Shown here one piece after another: positions 54,592 through 63,979 of a stretch of 64,000 nt of DNA (position 1 is the first letter of the stretch; each line of letters begins with the position of its first letter). The position numbers and the translations under genes are program-made. A model generated the notes under the pieces. That model searched no databases. It was not told where the DNA came from and saw only the letters and a program-made list of their open reading frames with translations. The stretch is from an uncultured Eubacteriales bacterium (lineage in GTDB: Bacteria > Bacillota > Clostridia > Oscillospirales > Ruminococcaceae), in NCBI GenBank assembly GCA_900319075.1, contig ONMZ01000001.1, positions 97,261 through 161,260 on the forward strand, read 5' to 3'.

Positions 54592-55947
54592 TCAGTTTTT
54601 CAGCGAATGAAGCGGTGCAGGTATCTGTCCGCCTCTGTTTATAAACTTGCTTGGAGACTCTTTTTTCAAAGGCATTACAGGTCCGCATCCGAAAAGTCCG
54701 CCCCAGTCAAGTTCCTCACCGACTTTCTTGCCGATGGCTGGGATAATACGAACGGCGGTGGTTTTGCTGTTTACCATACCGATAGCCGCTTCATCAGCAA
54801 TGATCGCAGATATTGTATCCGCAGGAGTATCTCCCGGTACACAGATCATATCAAGTCCCACAGAGCATACAGCCGTCATTGCTTCCAGCTTTTCGATACA
54901 AAGTGCACCGCTTTTTGCAGCATCTATCATACCGGCATCCTCAGAAACGGGGATAAACGCTCCCGACAGACCGCCGATCCTCGAACAAGCCATTACTCCG
55001 CCCTTTTTGACCGCATCGTTAAGAAGTGCAAGAGCAGCGGTGGTCCCGTGGGTCCCGCATCTTTCAAGTCCGATCTCCTCAAGGATATGTGCCACAGAGT
55101 CGCCGACCGCAGGTGTTGGCGCAAGGGACAGATCCACAATTCCAAAGGGAACGCCAAGTCTTTCCGAGGCAGTTGTTCCCACAAGCTGACCCACTCTTGT
55201 GATCTTATAGGATATTTCCTTTATGACGTCGGATATCTTTGTAATATCGGCGTCGGGATACTTTTTAAGTGCCGCTCTTACTACGCCGGGGCCGGAAACA
55301 CCAACATTTATCATGCAATCAGGCTCACCTACACCGTGGAAGGCTCCTGCCATAAACGGGTTATCCTCAACAGCGTTGCAGAAAACCACCAACTTTGCCG
55401 CACCAAAGCAAGCCTGCTCAACGGTTTTTTCAGCACATTCCCTTACTATCTGACCCATCATTTTGCAGGCATCAAGGTTTATTCCTGTTTTAGTCGAGCC
55501 GATATTGACAGACGAACAAACCCTTTCCGTAGCAGCAAGGGCTTCGGGGATAGATTTGATAAGCTCGATATCCCCTGCCGAAAATCCCTTGGGAACAAGG
55601 GCAGAATAACCGCCGATAAGATTTACACCTACTGCCTTTGCGGCTTCATCCATTGTTTTTGCAAATTTCACAGGCGAGCACTTGCAGGCGGCGGAAACAA
55701 TAGCAATAGGGGTTACAGAGATACGCTTATTTATGATAGGTATTCCGTATTCCCTTTCGATCTGTTCACCCACCTCAACCAGCCGGGCTGCCTTTGTGGT
55801 TATCTTTTCATAGACCTTTTTACAGGCAACGTCTATATCGCTGTCTATACAGTCCAGAAGGGAGATACCCATAGTTATGGTGCGTATATCAAGGCACTCG
55901 TCCTGGATCATTCTTATTGTTTCAAGTATATCGTAAACATTTATCAT
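54592..55947 (-). CDS. UPF0210 (DUF711, PFL-like) family protein
   Basis: 451 residues. It matches UPF0210: [28 protein letters not shown]-like [23 protein letters not shown] and [17 protein letters not shown]. The fold is related to the glycyl-radical/PFL-like barrel, but no function is established. It is nearly always next to a small ACT-domain gene, as here. No mutated motif was noticed. Confidence 0.9.
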   Translation of the reverse strand: MINVYDILETIRMIQDECLDIRTITMGISLLDCIDSDIDVACKKVYEKITTKAARLVEVGEQIEREYGIPIINKRISVTPIAIVSAACKCSPVKFAKTMDEAAKAVGVNLIGGYSALVPKGFSAGDIELIKSIPEALAATERVCSSVNIGSTKTGINLDACKMMGQIVRECAEKTVEQACFGAAKLVVFCNAVEDNPFMAGAFHGVGEPDCMINVGVSGPGVVRAALKKYPDADITKISDVIKEISYKITRVGQLVGTTASERLGVPFGIVDLSLAPTPAVGDSVAHILEEIGLERCGTHGTTAALALLNDAVKKGGVMACSRIGGLSGAFIPVSEDAGMIDAAKSGALCIEKLEAMTAVCSVGLDMICVPGDTPADTISAIIADEAAIGMVNSKTTAVRIIPAIGKKVGEELDWGGLFGCGPVMPLKKESPSKFINRGGQIPAPLHSLKN

Positions 55948-55965
55948 TTTACAGGTTCCCTCTCA

Positions 55966-56235
55966 TCAAATATGGTGCATACAGTTAAAAATATTTTCGT
56001 GCATTACGGTTACTTTCAGACCGTTGTCCTCACCAAGCTTTTCAAGAGATTCCGCCATGGCAGCAAAATCGCTGTTAAGCTTGGTAATATCCACCATCAT
56101 TATCATAGCGAACATTTCCTGCATAACAGACTGTGTCACCTCAATAACATTTGCATTATACTCCGCACATTTGGTGCTTACCTTGGCAAGTATACCAACA
56201 GCATCCTTACCTATAACCGTTACAACTGCTTTCAT
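55966..56235 (-). CDS. ACT domain protein, UPF0237 family
   Basis: 89 residues forming a single ACT domain: VVTVIGKDAVGILAKVSTKCAEY near the N-terminus and EMFAMIMMVDIT in the middle. It likely binds a small amino-acid-like ligand. It is 18 bases upstream of the UPF0210 gene and is the first gene after a promoter. Confidence 0.93.
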   Translation of the reverse strand: MKAVVTVIGKDAVGILAKVSTKCAEYNANVIEVTQSVMQEMFAMIMMVDITKLNSDFAAMAESLEKLGEDNGLKVTVMHENIFNCMHHI

Positions 56236-56276
56236 ATTTATACCAACCTTTCATCTTTTTTCACTTACAAATAATC

Positions 56277-56305
56277 AGTATAGCACATTTTTATCCTTTT
56301 GCCAA
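56277..56305 (-). promoter_or_regulatory. Promoter of the ACT-UPF0210 operon
   Basis: On the minus strand TTGGCA (56305-56300) and TATACT (56282-56277) are 17 bases apart, about 35 bases before the ACT gene start. It lies just after the end of the protease gene. Confidence 0.82.
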
Positions 56306-56326
56306 CCCAGGAACAAAAAAAATCTA

Positions 56327-58600
56327 TTAAAGTCTGTTTCTTTTTTTATCATATCCGGTATTTCGCAGTTTTTCCCTGCGCCTTTTTTTCCTTTTAACAA
56401 AGCCCAAAACAACAGCCAGAATCAACAAGACACCTGCAAAAACCAGGATAATAACTACCCACGCTGAAAAGCTTTTATTTTCAATATCAAGCTCGCTATG
56501 GACAACGTTTGTATCTTTATAAATGGGAATGATCGTATCATCTGACACAATAAAGCGCTGGGTAAAGACATTTTTACCGCCGTTTGTGTTAAGCAATTCT
56601 GCTGTGCGCTGAGCCTCGTTAGCATTTTGGGCAGACAAAGCAAAACAGTTCTGGACATTATATTTTCCTTCCTGTGCATACAGCCCAGCAGGGTCATGGG
56701 TATCCTTTGCACAGAAATAACAGTCGCTTATCGTACCCATTTGGAGCTCTCCCACGATGCACCCCCTGTTTTTTGCATCAAGCTCTCCGTAAAATCCACA
56801 GGAAATAACAGTGCCTCCCCGGCAAATTCCTGCGATCCCTCCGGCGGATTCACCGGTAAAGCTGCTGTTTTGTACAACAAGCTCTCTTACGATGGCATAT
56901 TTCCCAAGCTTTGCGAACAACCCGCAAGAGGAGGAACGTATATTTTTCATAACATGACCGTTACCGTAAAAGCAGCCGTTAAACTCACCTTTTTCCGGGG
57001 TACCTGCCGAAACAAATTCTTTATTGGAAAAATCAAGATCAGATTCCAGCATAACTATTTTATCGGTATACTCACTCCCGCCGGAGACATTGTTGGCAAA
57101 TTCGTTCCACTCATCCGTATTGGTAATAACAACGTAGTTGTCATGTTCGTTTTTAGCAGCTTCGATCAGCCGTTCAGCCTTATTTACTATGACGTTTTTC
57201 AGCTCTGAGCGGTATACAACATTTTTTGCATACTCCACCGCACGCTGCATACCCTTTGTATTTTCATACTGCTCTATTTTCTGTTTTAGATCCGAAACAT
57301 CCACAGAAGATCTTTTGGACGTATACGCATTGATATATGGATTTGCAAAGCTTGTTTGTATACTGTCCTGCCAGCCGTTTTTCTCGCTGAAATAGTAGCT
57401 TTCTCCTTTATTTCTCTCACAGGCTGCGCTTTCGGCAACGAAATAGTTATTGCCATTTTTTGATTTAAGTGATACAACAACAGAAAATCTGTCACCTTTT
57501 GAAAAACTTATATGCTCGGGAAACTTGACCGTAACATAGCCATCGTACCTTACGGTGCCCATTTTTTCAAGTATCTCCATACCGTTAACGGGAGAATCGC
57601 CCTTAACGTCCTTGAAGATACGCACCATATACTCTGTTCCTTCCCCGCCGTTGCCCTCAACAAAGAATGACACCTGTTCAAGGCTCTCATTATCCCGGGC
57701 GGTAAAAACATTCGCCGCCTGCACAGCATCCTGTGCTGAGGCTATTATTTTGTCATTTCCTTTATTGTGGGTATAGACATTGTCGCTTACAGACCTTTGC
57801 AGCTTATAAAAATAAAAGTCCCTAAGCTCGCTTTCACAGTAGGATATCCAATAAAAGCCGTCATCGTTACGGGTGCCCCAAACGCTTTTTACAAGCCACG
57901 CTCCGTCGCTTTCAGGTTTGACGCTCCCGAAATTATCCTTACTGTAATTATCATCCCAGCCTATCACTGTAACGCTGTGGTTAACAGATCTTTCTTCGTC
58001 CTGATAATAGCTTTTATGGTCGCTGCTGAAACGATCCGTATTGCTGTGGTAGCATACCGCTGCGCCGCCGTATTCCATAAGCTTTTCTTTTATGGCCTTT
58101 GTGTCACCGGTGATCCTTTCCACCTTTTCAAGCTCGTAATCTGCGACCCCCTGCTGAGAATAGGATACAGGGTTAAGGTATGGGGTGTTTAAAAGAGTAG
58201 GTTCATCGGATTCATATTCGATCCCCTGAAGTCTTGCAGCTGCAAAAACAGGCGAGGTTATATAGTTTGTTGAATAGCGCTGCTGGGGTGCAACATTCTC
58301 CTTTTCGCTCTGAGCAGAAAACCAGACCATGGAGCTTTCGGAAAGGTCAACAGACGTATTATCCAAGCCGCTGAAAACAATGCTTTGTTCCATTGCGCCA
58401 ATAGTTGCATAAGCCCAGCAGATATCGTATTTTTCAGGTGACTGCCTTACGGGAGTGACTTTTCCGCTTTCACGGGGGTCAAACTTTTCAGGGAGCTTAT
58501 TGTCATCGGCATAAACTACAAACGGCAAACAGGAAAAACAGAGCGCAAGGATTATAAAAAGGCTCATCGCTCGAATTGTTCTTTTAATAATTATCACCAC
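56327..58600 (-). CDS. Secreted, membrane-anchored papain-like (C1) protease with GLUG-type repeats
   Basis: 757 residues. A signal peptide (about 10-31) is followed by a C1A peptidase domain: Gln53 in VRQS, Cys61 in DICWAYAT, His208 in VNHSVTVIGWDD. The Asn motif, usually KNSWG, is KSVWG (238-242), a Ser in place of the third catalytic residue. A lectin-like beta domain (about 270-420) follows. Near 560-660 are GLUG-like repeats (GGIAGICRGGTVISCGFYG). The C-terminus has a membrane helix (about 715-738) and a basic tail. It should sit on the outer cell surface. The stop of tmcAL overlaps the start by 1 base. GTG is the likely start. Confidence 0.85.
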   Translation of the reverse strand: MVIIIKRTIRAMSLFIILALCFSCLPFVVYADDNKLPEKFDPRESGKVTPVRQSPEKYDICWAYATIGAMEQSIVFSGLDNTSVDLSESSMVWFSAQSEKENVAPQQRYSTNYITSPVFAAARLQGIEYESDEPTLLNTPYLNPVSYSQQGVADYELEKVERITGDTKAIKEKLMEYGGAAVCYHSNTDRFSSDHKSYYQDEERSVNHSVTVIGWDDNYSKDNFGSVKPESDGAWLVKSVWGTRNDDGFYWISYCESELRDFYFYKLQRSVSDNVYTHNKGNDKIIASAQDAVQAANVFTARDNESLEQVSFFVEGNGGEGTEYMVRIFKDVKGDSPVNGMEILEKMGTVRYDGYVTVKFPEHISFSKGDRFSVVVSLKSKNGNNYFVAESAACERNKGESYYFSEKNGWQDSIQTSFANPYINAYTSKRSSVDVSDLKQKIEQYENTKGMQRAVEYAKNVVYRSELKNVIVNKAERLIEAAKNEHDNYVVITNTDEWNEFANNVSGGSEYTDKIVMLESDLDFSNKEFVSAGTPEKGEFNGCFYGNGHVMKNIRSSSCGLFAKLGKYAIVRELVVQNSSFTGESAGGIAGICRGGTVISCGFYGELDAKNRGCIVGELQMGTISDCYFCAKDTHDPAGLYAQEGKYNVQNCFALSAQNANEAQRTAELLNTNGGKNVFTQRFIVSDDTIIPIYKDTNVVHSELDIENKSFSAWVVIILVFAGVLLILAVVLGFVKRKKRRREKLRNTGYDKKRNRL

Positions 58601-59766
58601 TATTTCGTAATAACGATCTTTCGTTTATACTCGTTGGAAAACGAAACCCCTGCACATACTTCTCTGAGTCTGACCGCATTGCACTCAAGAAACGCTGTAC
58701 GTTTGGAGCAGTCATTTTTCTCAAGCCTTGCAAGAGAGGTGTCGTACTCAAGCGTTCTGTTTTTTGCACTAACAAGCACCTGCGCTCCTTTTCGGTTAAG
58801 GGCAAGTATCCTGCCGTATGGCACAGGTGTGAGCATATCCTTTTGTGTTATGCCAAGAGCTATATGCATCAAAAATCGTCTGACTCTTGACATTGTAACA
58901 TCTTTGCTTTTTATAAGCTCAGCCAGTTCATCCATAGAGCCCGGACACCGGGCGATCGCTTTATTTATGCGGTTTATCAGGCTTTGAGTTACAAAAGGAC
59001 AGCTTTGGACGCTCTTTTCATCTGCACTCATTATCTTATATAAAATCGTCTTGTCAGATCTTGAAACAAATGCGGCAGGGCCCTGAGGCACCGTGGGAAC
59101 AAAGGAAGATATATCCTCGCCGGACCTTATTCGTTCACGCAAAAATGTGGCATTTGCAAATTCATTATACACCTTGTCATCTCCGTGGCCGGCACCTTTG
59201 CGTTTGATGCATATGGTCCTCAGCCAGGGAGCAACAGCTCTGGCTGCACGAATATACTCTATCCCAAGTACGTTATTGGCATCGGAAAGAATATCTTTAA
59301 TATCCTCTGAAAGCTCCTTTGCTGCAATACTTACAGCCTGAGGATATGTCAGACCATCTGCGATAAGCTCTTTGAACCTTTCGCTGTGCTCAAGCTCGCT
59401 GATAAGATCCGCTGCACTCTCAAGCTTGTCCGTATCAGCACATTCACATCCAAACGACATATATCTTATCACATTCTCGCCAAAGCCCCCAAGCAATCTG
59501 ACTGCGTTCAAAGCAAAAACCTGAGCCGGGGCACAGGAATAAGGTGCAGGAAGTTCAATAACAAGATCCGCACCCTGATCTATTGCCATCTGCGCTCTGT
59601 CATATTTGGAACAGACTGCTACATCGCCACGCTGAACAGCATCTCCGCTAAGGATAACAACTATATGATCCGCACCCTGCTTTTTTGTCTGCTCTATGTG
59701 ATATTTGTGTCCGTTATGAAAGGGGTTATATTCAGCCACTATGCCTGCGGCAAACATCTTAGTCAC
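58600..59766 (-). CDS. tmcAL: tRNA(Met) cytidine acetate ligase
   Basis: 388 residues, YlbM family. The nucleotidyltransferase motif AEYNPFHNGHKYHIEQ contains HNGH (about 18-21). LSGDAVQRGDVAV and DLVIELP are also typical. It makes N4-acetylcytidine at the wobble base of elongator tRNA-Met from acetate and ATP. The acetate kinase gene is divergent from it. The ATG follows GAGGTG by 7 bases. Confidence 0.93.
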   Translation of the reverse strand: MTKMFAAGIVAEYNPFHNGHKYHIEQTKKQGADHIVVILSGDAVQRGDVAVCSKYDRAQMAIDQGADLVIELPAPYSCAPAQVFALNAVRLLGGFGENVIRYMSFGCECADTDKLESAADLISELEHSERFKELIADGLTYPQAVSIAAKELSEDIKDILSDANNVLGIEYIRAARAVAPWLRTICIKRKGAGHGDDKVYNEFANATFLRERIRSGEDISSFVPTVPQGPAAFVSRSDKTILYKIMSADEKSVQSCPFVTQSLINRINKAIARCPGSMDELAELIKSKDVTMSRVRRFLMHIALGITQKDMLTPVPYGRILALNRKGAQVLVSAKNRTLEYDTSLARLEKNDCSKRTAFLECNAVRLREVCAGVSFSNEYKRKIVITK

Positions 59767-59854
59767 CTCAACGATTTATAGAAAGATAAATGTTAACAAA
59801 ATACTAAAATTTATTGCTAAAAATGTGTAAATCAGACAAATGGTAAAAATACAC

Positions 59855-59883
59855 TTGAAATTTCATACCGAAATTGTTATACT
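59855..59883 (+). promoter_or_regulatory. Promoter of ackA
   Basis: TTGAAA (59855-59860) and TATACT (59878-59883) are 17 bases apart. The leader of about 70 bases shows no obvious riboswitch. Confidence 0.82.
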
Positions 59884-59958
59884 GATATTATATTATATTG
59901 TGGCTTCAAAGTCAAGCAACAGTAATATTGTACAAATTATTGAGAGGAGTATTTCTTG

Positions 59959-61158
59959 ATGAAAGTATTGGTAGTTAACGCAGGTTCATCATCTCTTAAA
60001 TATCAGCTGCTTGATATGACTGATGAGTCTGTTATCGCAAAGGGAAACTGCGACAGGATCGGCATCGGCGGACACGTAAGCGCAAAGACAGGCGACGGAA
60101 GAAAGTATGAGGCTGACTGTAATTTCCCTACACACACAGAGGCTTTTGAAAAGCTGGTTGAGATCCTTACAACAGGAGAAACTAAGGTCATTGACTCTAT
60201 GGACGAGATCTCCGCAGTAGGTCACAGAATAGTGCAGGGCGCAGAGGTGTTCTCTGAGGCTTGTCTTGTAACAGACGAAGTTATCGACAAGATCGACGGA
60301 CTGGCAGAGCTTGCTCCTGTACATAACCACGCACACGCTCTTGCACTCAGAGCCTGCAAGAAGGTAATGCCTGCAACTACTCCGCAGGTAGTTGTATTTG
60401 ATACAGCTTTCCACCAGACAATGCCTCCGAAGGCATACATGTTCGGTCTTCCATACGAGGACTATGAGCAGCTGCACGTTAGAAAGTACGGTTTCCACGG
60501 AACATCACACAGATTTGTTTCTGCTGCACTTGCACAGGCTATGGGCAAAGACATCAAGGATCTGAAGATCGTTTCCTGTCACCTTGGCAACGGTTCGTCC
60601 ATAACAGCTGTTGACGGCGGAAAGTCTGTTGACACAACAATGGGCTTTACTCCTCTGGACGGTGTTATAATGGGCACACGTTCCGGAAGCGTTGACCCTT
60701 CGGCTGTTGATTTTGTCGCTGAAAAGCACGGATTCACACCGGCACAGATGAGCGATTATCTCAACAAAAAGTCCGGATTCCTCGGCATTTCAGGTATTTC
60801 ATCCGACAACAGAGACATTATTGCCGGTGCTAACGAGGGCAATAAGAGATGTGAGCTTGTAAACGAAATGCTTACCTACGAGATCAAGAAGTATATCGGA
60901 AGCTTTGCAGCAGCTATGAACGGTCTTGATGCTGTTCTGTTCACCGGCGGTATCGGTGAGAACGAGAGCCTTGTTCGTTCAATGGCTTGCTCTGACATGG
61001 AGTTCTTCGGCATCAAGCTTGACGAAGAGCTCAACAAGACTATCAGAGGCAAACTGTGCAAGATATCCTCAGCAGATTCCAAGGTTGAGGTATGGGTCGT
61101 TCCTACCAACGAGGAACTGCTTATTGCAAGAGATACTCTGGCACTTATAAACAAATAA
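59959..61158 (+). CDS. ackA: Acetate kinase
   Basis: About 399 residues. It makes ATP from acetyl phosphate in fermentation. VLVVNAGSSSLKYQL, VVFDTAFHQTMP, KYGFHGTSHRFV and VSCHLGNGSSI are diagnostic. The ATG follows AGAGGAG by 9 bases; an adjacent TTG three bases earlier is possible. pta is not next to it in this window. Codon use suggests high expression. Confidence 0.97.
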   Translation: MKVLVVNAGSSSLKYQLLDMTDESVIAKGNCDRIGIGGHVSAKTGDGRKYEADCNFPTHTEAFEKLVEILTTGETKVIDSMDEISAVGHRIVQGAEVFSEACLVTDEVIDKIDGLAELAPVHNHAHALALRACKKVMPATTPQVVVFDTAFHQTMPPKAYMFGLPYEDYEQLHVRKYGFHGTSHRFVSAALAQAMGKDIKDLKIVSCHLGNGSSITAVDGGKSVDTTMGFTPLDGVIMGTRSGSVDPSAVDFVAEKHGFTPAQMSDYLNKKSGFLGISGISSDNRDIIAGANEGNKRCELVNEMLTYEIKKYIGSFAAAMNGLDAVLFTGGIGENESLVRSMACSDMEFFGIKLDEELNKTIRGKLCKISSADSKVEVWVVPTNEELLIARDTLALINK

Positions 61159-61172
61159 CAGAACTTAAAGCA

Positions 61173-61211
61173 AAAGACTTGTCACCGTTTAAAGTGGCAA
61201 GTCTTTTTTTA
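61173..61211. terminator. Bidirectional terminator between ackA and the PPK2-type gene
   Basis: AAAGACTTGTCAC pairs with GTGGCAAGTCTTT (one wobble) around a short loop, followed by TTTTTT on the plus strand and TTTTGCTTT on the minus strand. Confidence 0.9.
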
Positions 61212-61214
61212 CGC

Positions 61215-62723
61215 TTATTTATCCTTATCCAGCTTTTGCTCTATCTTTTCAATAATAGTTTTCAAAGCCTTGATACGGGCATATTTTTTATCGTTGCCCT
61301 CGATAATAGTCCAGGGCGCTGCTTTGGTTGAGGTCCTTTCGATCATTGTGTCTATATACTTTTCATAGACATCCCATTTTTCACGGTTACGCCAGTCCTC
61401 ATCGGTTATCTTCCACTGCTTTTCGGGAGTGTTCTGCCGCAGGGTAAATCGCTTGAGCTGCTCGTCCTTATCAATGTTTATCCAGAACTTGATGACAACT
61501 GCGCCCCACTCCATAAGGAACTTTTCAAACTCGTTGATTTCCTGATAAGCCTGCTCGACCCTGTCAGCAGGGGTTATGTTCTCGATCGGCTCTACCATTA
61601 CCCTTCCATACCAGGTGCGGTCAAAGATAGTAAAGTGGCCGTCGTTTTCAAGCCTTGTCCAGAAGCGGTAGAGATAGTGCCTTGCAAGCTCGTATTTATC
61701 AGGGGCAGCGATAGGTTCGACCTCGTAGCCTCTTGGGTCAAGGGCATTTGCCACACGGCGGATATTACCGCCCTTTCCTGCTGCATCCCAGCCTTCATAA
61801 CAGATAACGACCGGTATTTTTTTCTGATAGCAGAGATTTTGCAGTTTGAAAAGCTTGTCCTGGTATTTTTCCAGCTTTTTATCATATTCCTCATCGGTAA
61901 GTGTTTTATCCAAAGGGACCTCGCTGACCTTTGGCACGGCAGCCATTTTAAACTCTTCCGGTTTAACGTTTGCAAACGGGATCTGGTTTTTAGGAACGAA
62001 TGTGCTTGCGGAAGCTTTAGCTTCAAGCTTTCCTTCAACGGCAAGCACAAGAGCTTTTATCATTTCAAGCTTTGCCCCTGTTTTATCGTCACCGCCGATC
62101 ACATTCCAAACACCGCTTGGAGTGTTTGTTTTACTTATCATTTCCTCGTAATACTTAGCGAATTTTTCACGCTTTTTGAGATTATAAAGGTCGTGTTCGT
62201 CTATACGCCAGCTGGTATAGTCCGATGACATAAGCTTTTTAATGCGCTTTCTCTGCTCGTCCTCAGTGATATGAAGGAAAAACTTGACTATAAGATAGCC
62301 ATCATCTGCAAGCTGTCTTTCAAAGACATTTATATCATCAAATCTCCTTCGCATCTCACTTTTGCTTATCTCATCATAAAGATAGGCATTTACTGTGTCA
62401 CGGTACCAGCTGCGGTCAAGGATAAGGAAATTACCCTGCATAGGCATAGCACAGGCATAACGCCACAGCCAGGGTTTTCTTTTTTCCACCTCATTTGGCT
62501 TACCAAAAGACATTACCTTGTAAAAACGTGGATCAAGGCATTTTATAAGCTGAGCGATCTGTGAACCTTTGCCGGAGGCAGACCAGCCATCGATCGTAAT
62601 AATCACCGGGAGTTTATTTTCTTTGATCTTGTTTTCAAGTCCCGAAAGCCTTGCACGGTACATCTCGATCTGTTCCGAGACAAGCTCTTTATTAACGTCA
62701 TTCTGTTTAACTTCATTAAGCAT
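61215..62723 (-). CDS. pap: Polyphosphate:AMP phosphotransferase, two-domain PPK2 protein
   Basis: About 502 residues made of two PPK2 domains in tandem. The first has Walker A GWSASGKGSQI (about 46-56); the second has GWDAAGKGGNI (about 310). Each domain also has the lid arginines and a DRSWY or DRTWY motif. Two-domain PPK2 proteins phosphorylate AMP to ADP with polyphosphate. The ATG at 62723 follows GAGGTG by 6 bases. It converges on ackA, whose product route also yields ATP. Confidence 0.9.
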   Translation of the reverse strand: MLNEVKQNDVNKELVSEQIEMYRARLSGLENKIKENKLPVIITIDGWSASGKGSQIAQLIKCLDPRFYKVMSFGKPNEVEKRKPWLWRYACAMPMQGNFLILDRSWYRDTVNAYLYDEISKSEMRRRFDDINVFERQLADDGYLIVKFFLHITEDEQRKRIKKLMSSDYTSWRIDEHDLYNLKKREKFAKYYEEMISKTNTPSGVWNVIGGDDKTGAKLEMIKALVLAVEGKLEAKASASTFVPKNQIPFANVKPEEFKMAAVPKVSEVPLDKTLTDEEYDKKLEKYQDKLFKLQNLCYQKKIPVVICYEGWDAAGKGGNIRRVANALDPRGYEVEPIAAPDKYELARHYLYRFWTRLENDGHFTIFDRTWYGRVMVEPIENITPADRVEQAYQEINEFEKFLMEWGAVVIKFWINIDKDEQLKRFTLRQNTPEKQWKITDEDWRNREKWDVYEKYIDTMIERTSTKAAPWTIIEGNDKKYARIKALKTIIEKIEQKLDKDK

Positions 62724-62879
62724 CAAAAGCACCTCGTTTCTTTATTATTTCCTTAAAACTATTATAAAACAATACCCGGATTAAGTATACTGGCATTATG
62801 ACTAAATTTTATGTATCAATTTTGTTAATTAGCAGTTCATAAATTTCATGTATACTCAAAAAGTCAGTGAGGTGAAAGG

Positions 62880-63872
62880 ATGTCCGACAAAAAAGACAAG
62901 GCTCGTGAGATACTTGACGAGAGCGATTACGAATACGAAAAAAAAATATACGAAGAAGAAAAGCGCAGGCAGCAGGAGCTTGAGGAAAAGAAACAGGCTG
63001 CCATAGCTGCACGAAAAAAGCGCCAAAAAGAAGCCGAAAAAGAGCGTGAGCGTCAGCTTGCCCGTGAGAGGATAGAGCTGATGAAAAAGAAAAACGCAGA
63101 AGACTCCGCTGAGGCTGAACCTGCACAGGAGGATATTGCCCCGGCAGAACAGCAAACGGCTGTAAAGCTAAGCCCAAAAAAGAAAATACAGAATTTCATT
63201 TATCTTAACAAGTGGTGGCTTATTCTTGCAGGCTTTGTTGTGTTTATCGCTGCGTTTATAATCTATCACCAGCTTCAGATAAAAAAAGCTGATCTTACCG
63301 TTATGATGATAGCAGACAACGGACTTTCCACTAAAGAAAAAGAGATCGAGGAGCTGTTTGAGGAGTATGTAGACGATATTGACGGCAACGGATATGTTCA
63401 CGTCAATGTTATCGTAATGCCTCTTGATCCCACTTCATATTCACAGGATCAGAAAGACACCCGCAGCAAATTCCTGGCAAATCTGTACAGCACGGAAAGT
63501 ATGCTGGTTATCACAGATACCAATACGGAGTATCAGTACCTGGAGATAATGGATCACAAGCTCGGTGAAAAATTCCCCGGCAACAAATACGTGGACGAGA
63601 TCGGATTCTCTCTTAATATGCAGCTTGTTGCTGACAAGCTGGGTTACAAGGATATGCCAAACGATGTACACATTTCCATAAGACAGCCTGTGGCAACTGT
63701 AGAGGACAGCCTTGAGACTGCAAAAAAGAATTACGATATATCTTATAAATACCTTGAAAAGATGATAAACGACCTGACTCAAAAGGCAAAGGAAAGCAAC
63801 GACCCCGGACTTTCTACTCCGCCTAAAAAGCTTGATATCCCGCAGGCATCTTCCTCCGCAGAGTCGGAATAA
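62880..63872 (+). CDS. Unrecognised single-pass membrane protein
   Basis: 330 residues, no family recognised. The first 75 residues are a highly charged coiled coil (Glu/Lys/Arg-rich, YEEEKRRQQELEEKKQA). Acidic and Pro-rich linker residues lead to one membrane helix (WWLILAGFVVFIAAFIIYH, about 112-130). The rest is soluble, probably outside. It holds DDIDGNGYVHV (about 165-175), which looks like a calcium-binding loop (DxDGNG). The tail is Ser-rich. GGTGAAAGG precedes the start. It stands alone and diverges from the PPK2-type gene. Confidence 0.65.
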   Translation: MSDKKDKAREILDESDYEYEKKIYEEEKRRQQELEEKKQAAIAARKKRQKEAEKERERQLARERIELMKKKNAEDSAEAEPAQEDIAPAEQQTAVKLSPKKKIQNFIYLNKWWLILAGFVVFIAAFIIYHQLQIKKADLTVMMIADNGLSTKEKEIEELFEEYVDDIDGNGYVHVNVIVMPLDPTSYSQDQKDTRSKFLANLYSTESMLVITDTNTEYQYLEIMDHKLGEKFPGNKYVDEIGFSLNMQLVADKLGYKDMPNDVHISIRQPVATVEDSLETAKKNYDISYKYLEKMINDLTQKAKESNDPGLSTPPKKLDIPQASSSAESE

Positions 63873-63940
63873 TACTAAACAAAAACTAAAACAGCCGACT
63901 GCATATGGACTGCACTTATACAGAAGCATTATAAACTCTT

Positions 63941-63979
63941 TTTGGGGAAAACCCTTTTGCAAAAGGGTTATTCCCCAAA
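63941..63979. repeat. Long near-perfect palindrome near the right edge
   Basis: TTTGGGGAAAACCCTTTT pairs with AAAAGGGTTATTCCCCAAA across a GC centre, one base bulged. CCCCTTTCCTAAAACTCTT follows. It could be a terminator for the gene before it or a dispersed repeat of the host; no second copy lies in this window. Confidence 0.6.

Noticed and set aside
54325-56274. A plus-strand open frame of 649 codons opposite the UPF0210, ACT and TIM-barrel genes
   Set aside because: It lies antisense to clearly conserved genes, its composition looks like a mirror of their codon bias, and it has no recognised motif or ribosome site.
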